From Pseudopontixanthobacter vadosimaris (lineage in GTDB: Bacteria > Pseudomonadota > Alphaproteobacteria > Sphingomonadales > Sphingomonadaceae), in contig NZ_JABASZ010000042.1 in assembly GCF_012979275.1 (NCBI RefSeq), positions 1 to 64,000 of the forward strand: a stretch of DNA of 64,000 bases, given 5' to 3'. Of this stretch, positions 17,057 to 26,527 are shown piece after piece. The number at the start of each line of letters is the position of its first letter. The stretch's first letter is position 1. The notes beneath the pieces were generated by a model. The model did not search any database, was not told the DNA's origin, and saw only the letters and a list, made by a program, of their open reading frames with translations. Made by a program: the position numbers and the translations under genes.

Positions 17057-17708
17057 CGCGCAGCAACCTGCCCAGCATGTTCGCGTCGTCTGCCACGGCG
17101 ATGGCCCCGGCTTCCCGCAGTTCCGCAGCTTCGTGATATCCCCACGCAACGCCGATTGCGCGGACCCCGGCATTCGCCGCCATCTCCATGTCGAAGGTGG
17201 TGTCGCCGATCATCGCCGTGGTGCTGAAATCCGTTGCCGCATCCGCCATGGCCGCGTGCAGCATTGCCGGATCGGGTTTGGACGGATGGCGATCGGCGGT
17301 CTGCAGCGAGATGAACCAGTCGCCCATGCCATGCACGTCGAGGCAGGAGGCGAGCCCGCGTTCGGATTTGCCGGTGGCAACGGCCACGGCCCAGCCATCG
17401 CGGCGCAAGCCCGCTACAAGGTCCCGTATGCCTGGGAACAGCGGCTCCTCCAGCTGTCCCGCCTGCCGGCTGCTGCGGAAAGCCTGCTTGTAGCCTTCCA
17501 CCACTGCGACCTGGGTCTCCGCTGATGCATCCGGTGCAAGCAGCCTTATGGCACCGGGTAGGCTCAGTCCGACGATGCGGCGAACCCGGTGGTGATCGGG
17601 TAGCGGCAGGCCTGCGTCCGCAAAGGCCACGTCCATTGCGGCGCAGATGGCTGCCTGCCCGTCCACCAGGGTTCCGTCACAATCGAATACGGCCAGTTTG
17701 TGACCCAT
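17049..17708 (-). CDS. HAD family hydrolase (phosphoglycolate phosphatase-like)
   Basis: 219-residue soluble phosphatase. Motif I is DCDGTLVDG with nucleophile D9 and acid D11; motif II is VATGKS near residue 115; motif III Lys is in HPSKPDP near 145; motif IV is IGDTTFDMEMA near 170. The helical cap between motifs I and II gives subfamily IA, the group of phosphoglycolate and pyrophosphate phosphatases. The exact substrate is open. It overlaps the next gene by 8 bp and follows the pseudouridine synthase gene after 6 bp, as part of one minus-strand operon. Confidence 0.9.
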   Translation of the reverse strand: MGHKLAVFDCDGTLVDGQAAICAAMDVAFADAGLPLPDHHRVRRIVGLSLPGAIRLLAPDASAETQVAVVEGYKQAFRSSRQAGQLEEPLFPGIRDLVAGLRRDGWAVAVATGKSERGLASCLDVHGMGDWFISLQTADRHPSKPDPAMLHAAMADAATDFSTTAMIGDTTFDMEMAANAGVRAIGVAWGYHEAAELREAGAIAVADDANMLGRLLRDA

Positions 17709-17714
17709 GCCTGT

Positions 17715-18947
17715 CTAACGCCCCTTGCCGCCGCCCGGCCGCGAAGGCTTACCGCCCGGACTGCCCGTGCGCCTGCCGCCATTGCTCTTCCCGTTCCCGG
17801 CAGGCTTGCCCCTTGCCGCTCCTGTTTTCGCCAGCGGCTTTCGCACCGGTGTCTTTCCCTCGGCCCGTCCGCGCCGTTCGCCTCGCCGCCCTTTCCGGAT
17901 CTGCTTGGCATGCTGACGCGCGGCCTGCTTGCGTTCCGCCTTGCCCGGCGGGGGCGGCCCGGTTTCGGGCTGCGCGTCGCTGAGGCTGGGGTCGAAGCCC
18001 AGCTGTTCCATGCTGGCGGCAAAATGTTCCGGCAGATCGGCCACCGCGTCGATCATGTCGCCATCGGGATGGTCGATGATCAGCCGCCTTGCATGAAGAT
18101 GCATCTTGCGGCTGATCGACCCGGTGAGGAAGGCATCCTGCCCGCCATATTTCCCGTCCCCGACGATGGGGTGGCCGATCGCCGCCATGTGGACGCGCAA
18201 CTGGTGCGTGCGGCCGGTAAACGGTTCCAGTTCGACCCAGGCGGCACTGTTTCCCGCCCGTTCGACGATGCGGTAGCGGGTCTTGGCGCTCTGGCCGTTT
18301 TCCTCGTCCACATGCATCTTCTCGCCGCCGGTGCCGGGCTGCTTCGCCAGCTTCGCCTCGATGATGCCATTGGCCACGTCGGGAACGCCGACGACCAGCG
18401 CCCAATAGACCTTGCGGGCGGAACGGCCTGAAAACCGCTTCGAGAAGAAAGCGGCGCTGCCCGGCGTTCGCGCGATCAGGAGCACGCCGCTGGTATCCTT
18501 GTCCAGCCGGTGGACGAGGCGCGGGCGCGGGCCGTTCGGCCCGGCGAAGGCGTCCAGCAGCCCGTCGACATGGTGATGCGTGCCGGTGCCGCCCTGCGTG
18601 GCGAGACCCGGCGGCTTGTTCAGAAGGATGGCGGCGCGGTCCTGTTCGATCACCATCGCTTCCGCCGCGGCAATATCGGCGTCGGTCAACACGCGCCTGG
18701 GGGCAGCACCACCGGGCGGGGTATCGCCGCCGGGCGGCACCCGCAGCGTCTGACCCGATACGAGGCGATCGTCGACCTTTACCCGCTTGCCATCCACGCG
18801 GATCTGCCCGGTCCGCGCCCAGCGCGACACCATCGCGAAGGACACCTGCGGCAGATTGCGCTTGAACCAGCGGTCGACGCGAATATCGTCATCATCCCTG
18901 GCAATGCGGAATTGCCGCACGGTGTCGGCGGGTTCGATCCTGCTCAT
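17715..18947 (-). CDS. RluA family pseudouridine synthase with basic C-terminal tail
   Basis: 410 residues. It isomerises uridine to pseudouridine in rRNA. An N-terminal S4 domain (about residues 12-75, VDRWFKRNLPQVSFAMVSRW) precedes the catalytic domain with HRLDKDTSGVLL near residue 145 (catalytic Asp), and the GRTHQLRVHM segment near 245. This resembles RluC. The last 75 residues or so (after QPETGPPPPG) are low-complexity, rich in Lys, Arg and Gly, probably an RNA-binding tail. The start MSRIEPADTV lies 4 bp after the CrcB stop; a longer reading overlaps crcB and lacks family sequence. Confidence 0.9.
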   Translation of the reverse strand: MSRIEPADTVRQFRIARDDDDIRVDRWFKRNLPQVSFAMVSRWARTGQIRVDGKRVKVDDRLVSGQTLRVPPGGDTPPGGAAPRRVLTDADIAAAEAMVIEQDRAAILLNKPPGLATQGGTGTHHHVDGLLDAFAGPNGPRPRLVHRLDKDTSGVLLIARTPGSAAFFSKRFSGRSARKVYWALVVGVPDVANGIIEAKLAKQPGTGGEKMHVDEENGQSAKTRYRIVERAGNSAAWVELEPFTGRTHQLRVHMAAIGHPIVGDGKYGGQDAFLTGSISRKMHLHARRLIIDHPDGDMIDAVADLPEHFAASMEQLGFDPSLSDAQPETGPPPPGKAERKQAARQHAKQIRKGRRGERRGRAEGKTPVRKPLAKTGAARGKPAGNGKSNGGRRTGSPGGKPSRPGGGKGR

Positions 18948-18951
18948 GCCA

Positions 18952-19377
18952 TCATCCTTGTCCAAGCATTCTTGCCAGCGCCAGCCCGAGGTAGAGACCG
19001 GCAAGTCCCGCCACGATGCTGAACGCGGCATAGAACATGGCGAGAGCGGGCTGCCCGCGTTCCACCATTACCATCATCTCGAGACTGAAGGTCGAGAATG
19101 TCGTGAAACCGCCCAGCAATCCGACGCCGAGCAGCAGGCGGACCGGTTCGGCACCCACATTTGCCGAGTCACCACGGGCGAGCCAGCCGAACAGCAATCC
19201 CATGACGAGCGACCCCAGGACATTGACGGTCAGCGTCGCCCAGGGAAAAGAGGACGCAGCGGCGGGAGCATCCATGATCTTGCCGACCTGGTAGCGCAGG
19301 ACGGCGCCGATCGCACCGCCAAGACCGACGTGAAGGCTGGCCGACAGGGGGCCGATGGATTGAGCGGAAGCGGACAT
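18952..19377 (-). CDS. crcB: CrcB/Fluc fluoride channel
   Basis: 141-residue inner-membrane protein with four membrane helices. Family hallmarks: GGAIGAVLRYQVG near residue 20, TLTVNVLGSLVMGLLFG near 49 (with the conserved Asn) and GLLGGFTTFSTFSLE near 88, the Phe-rich track of Fluc channels. These form antiparallel dimers that export fluoride. It heads a minus-strand run with the RluA-like gene 4 bp behind. I looked upstream (19378-19615) for a fluoride riboswitch and could not see a convincing one. Confidence 0.93.
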   Translation of the reverse strand: MSASAQSIGPLSASLHVGLGGAIGAVLRYQVGKIMDAPAAASSFPWATLTVNVLGSLVMGLLFGWLARGDSANVGAEPVRLLLGVGLLGGFTTFSTFSLEMMVMVERGQPALAMFYAAFSIVAGLAGLYLGLALARMLGQG

Positions 19378-19615
19378 GGTGCCTGCCCCTTACGCGCCAT
19401 GGGGCCGCTTGCAAAGGCAGGGTTGCAATGGCGGGGCCGGGCCGCGACGCTTGCAAATCATGTCAAGAAAAGCTACACACGGCGCAGTTCCAGTCGGTCC
19501 GCACAGGATTCGGCGCGGTTCCCGTTGATGCGGGGACACGTATTTTCGTCTAGATATGGGCGCATTCCCGCATTTGGCGCGGGCTCTGCTGCCCTGCTGT
19601 AAGGTTTTGTAATTT

Positions 19616-19822
19616 ATGCAGATCATGGTTCGCGATAACAATGTCGATCAAGCCCTCCGCGCGCTCAAGAAGAAGCTGCAGCGCGAAGGCGTCTATCGCG
19701 AAATGAAACTGCGCCGCCATTACGAAAAGCCCAGCGAAAAGCGCGCCCGTGAAAAGGCTGCTGCCGTTCGCCGTGCCCGCAAGCTGGAGCGCAAGCGGAT
19801 GGAACGCGACGGCGTCAAGTAA
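19616..19822 (+). CDS. rpsU: 30S ribosomal protein S21
   Basis: 68-residue ribosomal protein of the small subunit, needed for mRNA binding and initiation. The sequence is highly basic, with the family start [20 protein letters not shown], the [14 protein letters not shown] core and a Lys/Arg-rich C terminus. Length is typical for alphaproteobacteria. AAGG is found 11 bp before the ATG. It stands alone; a hairpin lies 175 bp downstream, just before the FKBP gene. Confidence 0.97.
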   Translation: MQIMVRDNNVDQALRALKKKLQREGVYREMKLRRHYEKPSEKRAREKAAAVRRARKLERKRMERDGVK

Positions 19823-19996
19823 GCTGGCGCGGTTCTGCGCTGCCCGTGCCCCTTCCGTCAGCGGTCCGACGCGTGATGGATGCCGCTGCGCCGCTGCGCC
19901 GCTGGTTTGGCAGACGGATCATGCGCAGTCAGACCGGGCATGTAGATTCGCTTTGAAACCTCGATTCGCTTGAAAGCCATGCAGTGATGAGCCATC

Positions 19997-20023
19997 AGGG
20001 CGCGGAAAATATTTTCGCGCCCT
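19997..20023 (+). terminator. Hairpin with AT core between rpsU and the FKBP gene
   Basis: AGGGCGCG (19997-20004) pairs perfectly with CGCGCCCT (20016-20023). The 11-nt loop holds a self-complementary AAAATATTTT. TTTCGCTT follows, with more T-rich sequence to 20050. It can be a late intrinsic terminator for rpsU or an attenuator in the leader of the FKBP gene, which starts 74 bp later. Confidence 0.5.
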
Positions 20024-20096
20024 TTCGCTTGAGCATCTTATTTTCTTTTTGGGTCCACCCGTTCGTCGTCCGCCAGGGCCAATTTCAGGATAGATC

Positions 20097-20666
20097 ATGA
20101 CCGAAGTCACCCGCGTACCGATCCAGCCCGTCGACCGGGGAACGCTCCCCAAATTGTGGATCGCGGTCGTGCTGGCCGTTCTGCTGGCTGCGGGCGTCGC
20201 GTGGGCCACCGTGCCCGATGGCGTGGAAGTGACGACGATCGCTCCCGGCACCGGTCCCAGCCCGGCGGAAGACGATGTCGTGCTGGTGAATTACGTGGGC
20301 AAGCTGGCCAATGGCGAGATATTCGACCAGGCCGAACAGGCGCCGCTGCCGCTCGAGGGCATGATCCCCGGCTTCACCGAAGGCGCGCAGAAGATGCAGA
20401 AGGGCGGCACCTATCTGATCGAAATTCCCGCAGAACTGGGGTATGGCGAAGAAGAGAAGCTCGATCCCGCCAGCGGCGAAGTGCGTATTCCCGCGAACAG
20501 CACCCTCCTGTTCGAAGTCGAACTGATCGACTTCATCTCGCGCACCGATTTTGAACAGCGGATGCGCGCGATGGAACAGATGATGCAGATGCAGGGCAAG
20601 ATGCCCGGGGGGATGCCAAGCGCTCCCGCCGGAGCGCCGCCCGTCGTGCCCCTGCCGCAGAACTGA
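20097..20666 (+). CDS. FKBP-type peptidyl-prolyl cis-trans isomerase, membrane-anchored
   Basis: 189 residues. An N-terminal membrane anchor or uncleaved signal (about residues 20-38, LWIAVVLAVLLAAGVAWAT) is followed by one FKBP domain (about 50-148): VLVNYVGKLANGEIFDQ, the PLEGMIPGFTEGAQKMQKGG segment spread over residues 80-103, and LGYGEEEK. The C-terminal 40 residues are Met/Gln/Pro-rich (MRAMEQMMQMQG). It probably folds proteins in the periplasm. An AGGA site lies 7 bp before the ATG. The stop codon is inside the first unit of a 15-bp tandem repeat. Confidence 0.9.
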   Translation: MTEVTRVPIQPVDRGTLPKLWIAVVLAVLLAAGVAWATVPDGVEVTTIAPGTGPSPAEDDVVLVNYVGKLANGEIFDQAEQAPLPLEGMIPGFTEGAQKMQKGGTYLIEIPAELGYGEEEKLDPASGEVRIPANSTLLFEVELIDFISRTDFEQRMRAMEQMMQMQGKMPGGMPSAPAGAPPVVPLPQN

Positions 20667-20713
20667 ACGCCGCAGAACTGAACGCCGCAGAACTGAACGC
20701 CGCAGAACTGAAC
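20658..20713 (+). repeat. 15-bp tandem repeat spanning the FKBP stop codon (3.7 copies)
   Basis: Unit CAGAACTGAACGCCG repeats at 20658, 20673 and 20688, with a partial fourth copy at 20703 (CAGAACTGAAC). The first unit encodes the last Gln-Asn and the TGA of the FKBP gene, so added units do not change the protein. The array fills most of the gap to the DUF4153 gene, whose GTG start is at 20739. Confidence 0.95.
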
Positions 20714-20738
20714 CGGAAAATAGGCGGGAGACAGGCAA

Positions 20739-22574
20739 GTGAACAGTCGCCCCGACGAAGCGCCGTCCGACCCTGCAGCGTCCCGATCAATTACGCCTGA
20801 GCCCGCAGCTCCCACGGACGAGTTGCCAGCGTCAGCGGGTGCCGGGGTCGAAAACTGGCCAGCGCTGGAATGGGTACTGGCCGGACTCCTCGCGCTTGCC
20901 GGGTTTCTGGTCTGGGCGCTGACCGACAAGGCCGATGGAGCCGATGATGAGGCGTGGCGGCTTGCGTCTGCCGCATTCGTCGCCTTCGGTTCGCTGGCGG
21001 CAGCCTTCACGCTGCAACGCGGCCAGTGGCGCGAACCTGCAATCTTCGCTGTGCTGACCGGCGCCGTAATGGGCGGACTGGCCTGGCGGATCTCCGACCA
21101 GTCCGATGCGCTGGCAGGGGAAGCCTTCATCTTTACTGCCGGCCTGCTCTGCATCGGGCTGGCGTTGCCGCTCTTTCAGGCCGGATTTCACCGGAAGCGC
21201 CTGTCCACCTCCTACGCGCAAACCCATCATTTCGTCTGGACCGATGCGATCGGGGCCGCTGGCGCGCTGGCATTCACCGCCCTGACATGGCTGGTCCTGT
21301 TGCTGATCGGTCAATTATTCGCGCTTCTCGGCATCGATCTGATCGTCGATCTGATGCAGCGCGACTGGTTTGGGTGGACCCTGTCCGGCGCTGCCTTCGG
21401 CGCCGCGCTCGGCCGGTTGCGCGGCGAATCCCCGGTGCTTGGCACCTTGCAAGGCGTGGTGCTGCTGCTGTTCTCGCTGCTTGCGGTTCCGGTGGCCGTG
21501 GCTCTCGTCCTGTTCCTGGCTGCCATGCTGGTTTCGGGTCCGGGCGTGCTCTGGGCCGCCACCAGCAGCGCCACGCCCATCCTGCTGGCGCTGGCGGCGG
21601 GCAGCTTCATTCTCGTCAATGCGATCATCAGGGATGCCGACCATGCGATGCGTTCTTCGTGCGTGGTGCGATGGGCGGCCTTGCTGCTGGCGCTCTTTAT
21701 TCTGCCGCTGACAATTTTCGCGGCGATTTCGTCAGGCATGCGGATCGCGCAGCACGGATTGACGCCGGAACGACTCTGGTCGCTCGTCGCCATTGCTGTC
21801 GGCGTCGCTTACGGTATCGCCTATGCCGCTGCATGGCCGCTCGCCCGCCTCTCTCGATTTGCAAGCTGGCGAGCCGCCATACGTCATGCAAATCTGGTGC
21901 TGGCCGCGGCGATCTGCGCGCTGGCCTTTTTGCTGTCGCTGCCGCTGATCGACTTCGGTGCCATTGCGGCAAGGCAGCAGGTTGCGCGATTGCAGGGTGG
22001 CGAGGTCACGCCCGGCGAGTTCGATTTCACCGCCTTGCGCTGGGATTTCGGCGACAGCGGAAGAGAAGCCCTGCAGCTTCTGGCGAACAGCAAGGCCGCC
22101 AGCGTGGCGAGTTCGGCAAAGGAAGCCCTGGCCCAGGTTGTCGAGCCTGCGCCCGCTTTCGACGGGGGTATCCGGCAGCAGGGTGAAATCATCATCACCG
22201 GGGTTGAGGACGCAGCTTTGCAGGACAGGGTTCGCCGGCAAATCAACGGCCAATTGCGCTATCATTGCGAGACGAAGTGCCGGGTGCAGGCCGTCGGGTC
22301 GTGGCCAGGGGGTGGCACGCATCTCGTGCTGGTAAGCACCTTCGGGATCACTCATCTGGTGGTCGGTCCGGGCGATCGCTTCCTCGTCCCGGAAATCGGC
22401 AACGGCTATTTGACCGGCGAACCGGCGCACCCCCCTGAAGCGGCCGAGCCGGGAAAAGCCGTCGCATTGCGCCCCTATGTCGGCCGGCAGATCTATCAGG
22501 ATGGCAGGCCCCTCGGAGAACCCTTCGCCTATCCGCCGAAAACCCCGCTTGAAGCAGGCGGCGCCCCTCGCTAA
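20739..22574 (+). CDS. DUF4153 domain-containing polytopic membrane protein
   Basis: 611 residues. About 11-13 hydrophobic helices between residues about 45 and 410, then a hydrophilic C-terminal part (about 410-611) with [16 protein letters not shown] and a likely soluble domain. The membrane part ([38 protein letters not shown]) is typical of the DUF4153 family in sphingomonads, whose function is unknown. The GTG start follows GGGAGACAGG. The proline/serine-rich first 40 residues are probably cytoplasmic. The gene may be read through from the FKBP gene across the tandem repeat; gatC follows 10 bp later. Confidence 0.7.
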   Translation: MNSRPDEAPSDPAASRSITPEPAAPTDELPASAGAGVENWPALEWVLAGLLALAGFLVWALTDKADGADDEAWRLASAAFVAFGSLAAAFTLQRGQWREPAIFAVLTGAVMGGLAWRISDQSDALAGEAFIFTAGLLCIGLALPLFQAGFHRKRLSTSYAQTHHFVWTDAIGAAGALAFTALTWLVLLLIGQLFALLGIDLIVDLMQRDWFGWTLSGAAFGAALGRLRGESPVLGTLQGVVLLLFSLLAVPVAVALVLFLAAMLVSGPGVLWAATSSATPILLALAAGSFILVNAIIRDADHAMRSSCVVRWAALLLALFILPLTIFAAISSGMRIAQHGLTPERLWSLVAIAVGVAYGIAYAAAWPLARLSRFASWRAAIRHANLVLAAAICALAFLLSLPLIDFGAIAARQQVARLQGGEVTPGEFDFTALRWDFGDSGREALQLLANSKAASVASSAKEALAQVVEPAPAFDGGIRQQGEIIITGVEDAALQDRVRRQINGQLRYHCETKCRVQAVGSWPGGGTHLVLVSTFGITHLVVGPGDRFLVPEIGNGYLTGEPAHPPEAAEPGKAVALRPYVGRQIYQDGRPLGEPFAYPPKTPLEAGGAPR

Positions 22575-22584
22575 CGCGATTGCC

Positions 22585-22887
22585 ATGTCCGTAGATAAAT
22601 CTCAGGTCGCGAAGATCGCATCGCTGGCGCGGATCAGCATGGGCGATGCCGAGCTTGACCGCATGGTTCCCGAACTCAACAACATCCTCGACTGGGTGGA
22701 ACAGCTTGGCGAGGTGGATACGGCGAATGTCGAGCCGATGACCGCCGTCATCGCCAATGCGCTGCGCCTTCGCGCCGATGTCGTCGATGCCGATCCGCTG
22801 ACCGGCGGCAACATGCGTGAGAGGGTGCTGGCGAACGCTCCCGATGCCGAACACGGCTTCTTCGCCGTACCCAAGGTGATCGAATGA
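22585..22887 (+). CDS. gatC: Asp-tRNA(Asn)/Glu-tRNA(Gln) amidotransferase subunit C
   Basis: 100-residue small subunit that stabilises GatA in the GatCAB complex. The family pattern is clear: [10 protein letters not shown] (residues 8-17), [17 protein letters not shown] (near 32-48), VEPMTAV and the C-terminal [19 protein letters not shown]. Start ATG 10 bp after the DUF4153 stop; the stop overlaps gatA by 4 bp (ATGA). The complex amidates mischarged Glu-tRNA(Gln) or Asp-tRNA(Asn). Confidence 0.96.
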   Translation: MSVDKSQVAKIASLARISMGDAELDRMVPELNNILDWVEQLGEVDTANVEPMTAVIANALRLRADVVDADPLTGGNMRERVLANAPDAEHGFFAVPKVIE

Positions 22888-24368
22888 CCGAACTTACCGA
22901 ACTGGGCGTCGCACAGATCCGCGACGGCGTGCGCGGCGGCGACTTCACCGCTGCCGAGGTGGCCGATGCTTTCAACGAAGCGGTGGCGGGGGCAACCTCG
23001 CTGAACGCTTTCATCACCCCGACACCCGAGGTCGCCGCGCGTCATGCCGCGCTGGTCGATGTAGACCGCGCTGCCGGCAAGGATCTGGGCGCGATGGCCG
23101 GCGTACCGATCGGGATGAAGGATCTGTTCGCGACCCGCGGCGTGCGGACCACGGCGGCCAGCCACATCCTCGAAGGCTTCGTGCCCGAATATGAAAGCAC
23201 CGTGTCGCACAATCTGTGGAGCGCCGGGGCGGGGATGCTGGGCAAGCTCAACCTCGACCAGTTCGCCATGGGGTCGAGCAACGAGACGAGCTTTTTCGGC
23301 AATGTCGTCAACCCCTGGCGGCGGAACGGCAGCGATGTGGCGCTGACGCCGGGCGGGTCGAGCGGCGGTTCCAGCGCCGCCGTCGCCGCGCGTCTTGTGC
23401 CCGCCGCTACCGGCACCGACACCGGCGGATCGATCCGCCAGCCCGCTGCTTTCGCCGGTATCTGCGGCATCAAGCCGACCTATGGGCGGTGCAGCCGCTG
23501 GGGAACGGTAGCATTCGCCTCCAGCCTCGACCAGGCGGGACCGATGGCGCGCGATGTGCGCGATTGCGCCATCATGCTGGGCGCGATGGCGGGCTTCGAC
23601 GCCAAGGATTCCACCAGCCTCGACCTGCCCGTGCCCGATTGGGAGGGCACCCTTTCGGCCGATCTGAAGGGCAAGCGCGTCGGTATCCCCCGCGAATACC
23701 GGATGGAGGGCATGGATCCCGAGATCGAGGCGAGCTGGGAGCAGGGCAAGGCGATGCTCCGCGACGCCGGTGCCGAGATCGTCGACATCAGCCTGCCGCA
23801 TACGAAACATGCGCTGCCCGCCTATTACATCATCGCCCCGGCAGAAGCCTCCAGCAATCTGGCCCGCTATGACGGCGTCCGCTACGGCTTGCGCGAATTG
23901 CCCGCAGGGGCGGGCCTGCAGGACATGTATGCCGCCACCCGCGCCGCCGGTTTCGGCGACGAGGTGAAGCGCCGGGTGCTGATCGGCACCTATGTGCTGA
24001 GCGCGGGATTCTATGACGCCTATTACACGCAGGCGCAGAAGGTACGGACGCTGATCGCGCGCGATTTTGCCGAGGCATGGGACCAGTGTGAAATAATCCT
24101 TGCACCCACGACTCCCAGCGCCGCCTTCCCGCTGGGCGAGAAGAGCGACGTTCCGCTGGCGATGTATCTGAACGACGTTTTCGCGGTGCCTGCCAGCCTG
24201 GCGGGCCTCCCTGCCATGAGCGTCCCTTGCGGGCTGAACGCGCAAGGGCTGCCGCTCGGTCTGCAGATCATCGGCAAGGAACTGGACGAACAGGGCGTGC
24301 TCGACGCTGGCCGCGCGATAGAGGCGCGGGCGGGCTTCACGGCGCAGCCCGAAAAATGGTGGGCGTGA
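22884..24368 (+). CDS. gatA: Asp-tRNA(Asn)/Glu-tRNA(Gln) amidotransferase subunit A
   Basis: 494-residue amidase subunit, which releases ammonia from glutamine and passes it to GatB. The amidase-signature triad is present: Lys78 in GMKDLF, cis-Ser159 in GGSSGGSS and nucleophile Ser183 in [10 protein letters not shown]. Length is standard. It overlaps gatC by 4 bp, whereas gatB begins 210 bp later, an unusually wide gap for this operon. The 24369-24578 spacer shows no credible gene. Confidence 0.97.
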   Translation: MTELTELGVAQIRDGVRGGDFTAAEVADAFNEAVAGATSLNAFITPTPEVAARHAALVDVDRAAGKDLGAMAGVPIGMKDLFATRGVRTTAASHILEGFVPEYESTVSHNLWSAGAGMLGKLNLDQFAMGSSNETSFFGNVVNPWRRNGSDVALTPGGSSGGSSAAVAARLVPAATGTDTGGSIRQPAAFAGICGIKPTYGRCSRWGTVAFASSLDQAGPMARDVRDCAIMLGAMAGFDAKDSTSLDLPVPDWEGTLSADLKGKRVGIPREYRMEGMDPEIEASWEQGKAMLRDAGAEIVDISLPHTKHALPAYYIIAPAEASSNLARYDGVRYGLRELPAGAGLQDMYAATRAAGFGDEVKRRVLIGTYVLSAGFYDAYYTQAQKVRTLIARDFAEAWDQCEIILAPTTPSAAFPLGEKSDVPLAMYLNDVFAVPASLAGLPAMSVPCGLNAQGLPLGLQIIGKELDEQGVLDAGRAIEARAGFTAQPEKWWA

Positions 24369-24578
24369 ACTGGGTGATATCCCGCGCCTTCCGCTGGAGA
24401 TCATCCTCCTGGCCTTCCACGAACCCGGCCAGACCGGCTGATATCAGATAAGCGGCGGCGCAGGTAATGCCATGGGGCCGTTCGTTGGAAGCGCCGGGGC
24501 ACGGTGCGGGAACGGTAGTGCCGACAGGACGCGTAAAATGCTTGGCAGCGGGCGGTCCGCCCCTTATCGCGCCCATCC

Positions 24579-26075
24579 ATGAGCAATTATCGTATTCAGG
24601 GCGAAACCGGCGAATGGGAGGTCGTGATCGGCCTCGAAGTGCATGCGCAGGTCACCAGCCAGGCCAAGCTGTTCTCCTCCGCCGCCACGCAATTCGGAGC
24701 GGAGCCCAACACCCAGGTCAGCCTGGTGGATGCAGCCATGCCGGGGATGCTGCCGGTTGTGAACCGCGAATGTATCCGGCAGGCTGTACGCACGGGCATG
24801 GCCATCGACGCTCAGATCAACAGATGGTCGCGTTTCGACCGCAAGAATTACTTCTATGCCGATCTGCCGCAGGGCTATCAGATCAGCCAGCTCTATCACC
24901 CGCTGGTGGGCGAGGGCGCGCTGACCATCGATGCCGATGAAAAAGCCGGCATTCCCGAAGCGAGGCGCATCGGTATCGAGCGCATCCATGTCGAACAGGA
25001 TGCGGGCAAGCTGATGCACGATCAGCACCCGACCATGTCCTATGTCGATCTCAACCGGTCGGGCGTGGCGCTGATGGAAATCGTCAGCCGCCCCGATCTG
25101 ACCTCGCCTGCCGAAGCGGGCGCCTATGTCCGCAAATTGCGCTCCATCCTGCGCTACGTCGGGTCATGCGACGGCAATATGGAGGAAGGATCCATGCGGG
25201 CGGACGTCAATGTCTCGGTCCGCAAGCCGGGTGAGGAGCTGGGCACAAGGACGGAGACGAAGAACGTCAATTCGGTGCGCTTCGTCATGGCGGTCATCGA
25301 ATCGGAGGCGCGGCGGCAGGTCGATCTGATCGAGGATGGCGGCGCGGTGGTGCAGGAAACCCGGCTCTACGATCCCGACCGGAACGAGACCCGGTCCATG
25401 CGCAGCAAGGAAGATGCGCATGATTACCGCTATTTTCCCGATCCTGATCTGCTGCCGCTGGAACTGGACGACGGTTTTCTCGCCGAATGCCGGAACAGCC
25501 TGCCCGAACTGCCCGATGCCAAGCGCGCGCGTTATGAAGGCGAACTGGGCCTGTCCGCTTATAATGCCAATGCGCTCACCGCCGAGGTCGAGACCGCCCG
25601 CTGGTTCGAGGAACTGCTCGGCGAAACCGCGGCCGCGCAGGGCAAGCCGGAAAAGGACGTCGCGAAGCAGGCGGCGAACTGGCTGATGTCCGAGCTGCTG
25701 GGCGCTCTCAACAAGATCGGCGCATCGCTGGACGCCTCACCCGTCAGCCCCAAGGCCGGCGCCGAATTGCTGGCGCTGGTGGGTGAGGGCACGATTTCCG
25801 GCTCCATCGCCAAGCAGGTGCTCGAATTTATGCTGGAAACGGGTGACGGGGCGACTGCAATTGTCGAGCGCGAAGGATTGAAGCAGGAAAGCGACACGGG
25901 CGCGATCGAGGCGGAAATCGACAAGGTGCTGGAAGCCAATCCGGACAAGGTCGAGCAATATCGCGGCGGCAAGGACAAATTGTTCGGCTTCTTCGTCGGC
26001 CAGGTGATGAAGGCGATGCAGGGCAAGGCCAATCCGCAGGTCATCAACGAATTGCTGAAGCAGAAACTGGGCTGA
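24579..26075 (+). CDS. gatB: Asp-tRNA(Asn)/Glu-tRNA(Gln) amidotransferase subunit B
   Basis: 498-residue kinase/tRNA-binding subunit of GatCAB. N-terminal [20 protein letters not shown] (residues about 11-30), [20 protein letters not shown] (near 192-211), KNVNSVRFV, the [12 protein letters not shown] motif near 283, and the C-terminal YqeY/tail domain ending [10 protein letters not shown]. It activates the tRNA-bound glutamate or aspartate by phosphorylation. Length is normal. A hairpin lies 18 bp after the stop. Confidence 0.97.
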   Translation: MSNYRIQGETGEWEVVIGLEVHAQVTSQAKLFSSAATQFGAEPNTQVSLVDAAMPGMLPVVNRECIRQAVRTGMAIDAQINRWSRFDRKNYFYADLPQGYQISQLYHPLVGEGALTIDADEKAGIPEARRIGIERIHVEQDAGKLMHDQHPTMSYVDLNRSGVALMEIVSRPDLTSPAEAGAYVRKLRSILRYVGSCDGNMEEGSMRADVNVSVRKPGEELGTRTETKNVNSVRFVMAVIESEARRQVDLIEDGGAVVQETRLYDPDRNETRSMRSKEDAHDYRYFPDPDLLPLELDDGFLAECRNSLPELPDAKRARYEGELGLSAYNANALTAEVETARWFEELLGETAAAQGKPEKDVAKQAANWLMSELLGALNKIGASLDASPVSPKAGAELLALVGEGTISGSIAKQVLEFMLETGDGATAIVEREGLKQESDTGAIEAEIDKVLEANPDKVEQYRGGKDKLFGFFVGQVMKAMQGKANPQVINELLKQKLG

Positions 26076-26092
26076 CTGGCCTTTCCACGAAA

Positions 26093-26120
26093 AGGCCCGC
26101 CGGATCGCTCCGACGGGCCT
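26093..26120 (-). terminator. Terminator hairpin between convergent gatB and the 102-aa gene
   Basis: AGGCCCGCCGGA (26093-26104) pairs with TCCGACGGGCCT (26109-26120) with one mismatch and a 4-nt loop. Read on the minus strand it is followed by TTTTCG, giving an intrinsic terminator for the 102-aa gene. It probably also stops gatB transcripts, though no T-run follows in that direction. Confidence 0.7.
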
Positions 26121-26142
26121 GACATTCTCAAAGGCGCTGGCT

Positions 26143-26451
26143 TCAGCCCTTGCGTTCGCCGGTCATCGGCATGGAGCCAAAGGCACCTGCGTTAACATTG
26201 CCGGTCAGCTGATCGCCATTCACCGTCGCTTCGCAATCGAGCGTCATCGGCATCGGCACCGTCATGTTCATCTTCCAGGTGAGCTTGTCGTCGCCGACGA
26301 TCTTGCCGTCCTCGACTTCCATGCTGCCCATCTGGCCGGCGTTCGTGCCGGTGAAGGTCTTGCCATCATCGCCGGGTACGACGGTAAAGGTGCTCTTCTG
26401 GTCGCCCATCGGGCTCTTGGTGACGCATTCGTAAGTTCCGGCTACGGACAT
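26143..26451 (-). CDS. Small conserved beta-rich protein, function unknown
   Basis: 102 residues with no signal peptide or membrane helix. It starts MSVAGTYECVTKSPMGDQKS and has paired features: two Cys (in YECVT and LDCEA), alternating strands, repeated G-x-M motifs, and two MPMT segments (TVPMPMTL, GSMPMTGE). It resembles a conserved but unnamed small protein seen in sphingomonads. The pattern suggests a small beta-barrel or lipocalin-like fold, which is inference. GGAG lies 8 bp before this ATG; an ATG 12 bp further upstream would put that site inside the gene. It ends at a good terminator and is likely monocistronic. Confidence 0.7.
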   Translation of the reverse strand: MSVAGTYECVTKSPMGDQKSTFTVVPGDDGKTFTGTNAGQMGSMEVEDGKIVGDDKLTWKMNMTVPMPMTLDCEATVNGDQLTGNVNAGAFGSMPMTGERKG

Positions 26452-26527
26452 AGATAACTCCATTTTCTAGATTGCCGGCCCATTCATCGGGCCTTGCTTA
26501 CATGAATGTCAACAGGTGCGCGCGCGC

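Noticed and set aside
19378-19615. Fluoride riboswitch before crcB
   Set aside because: I looked for the crcB motif on the minus strand and saw no convincing pseudoknot pattern. A covariance-model search (crcB RNA) would decide.
24337-24576. Small minus-strand frame of about 79 codons in the gatA-gatB spacer
   Set aside because: No ribosome-binding site, no recognisable pattern, and it overlaps the end of gatA. I could not support it.
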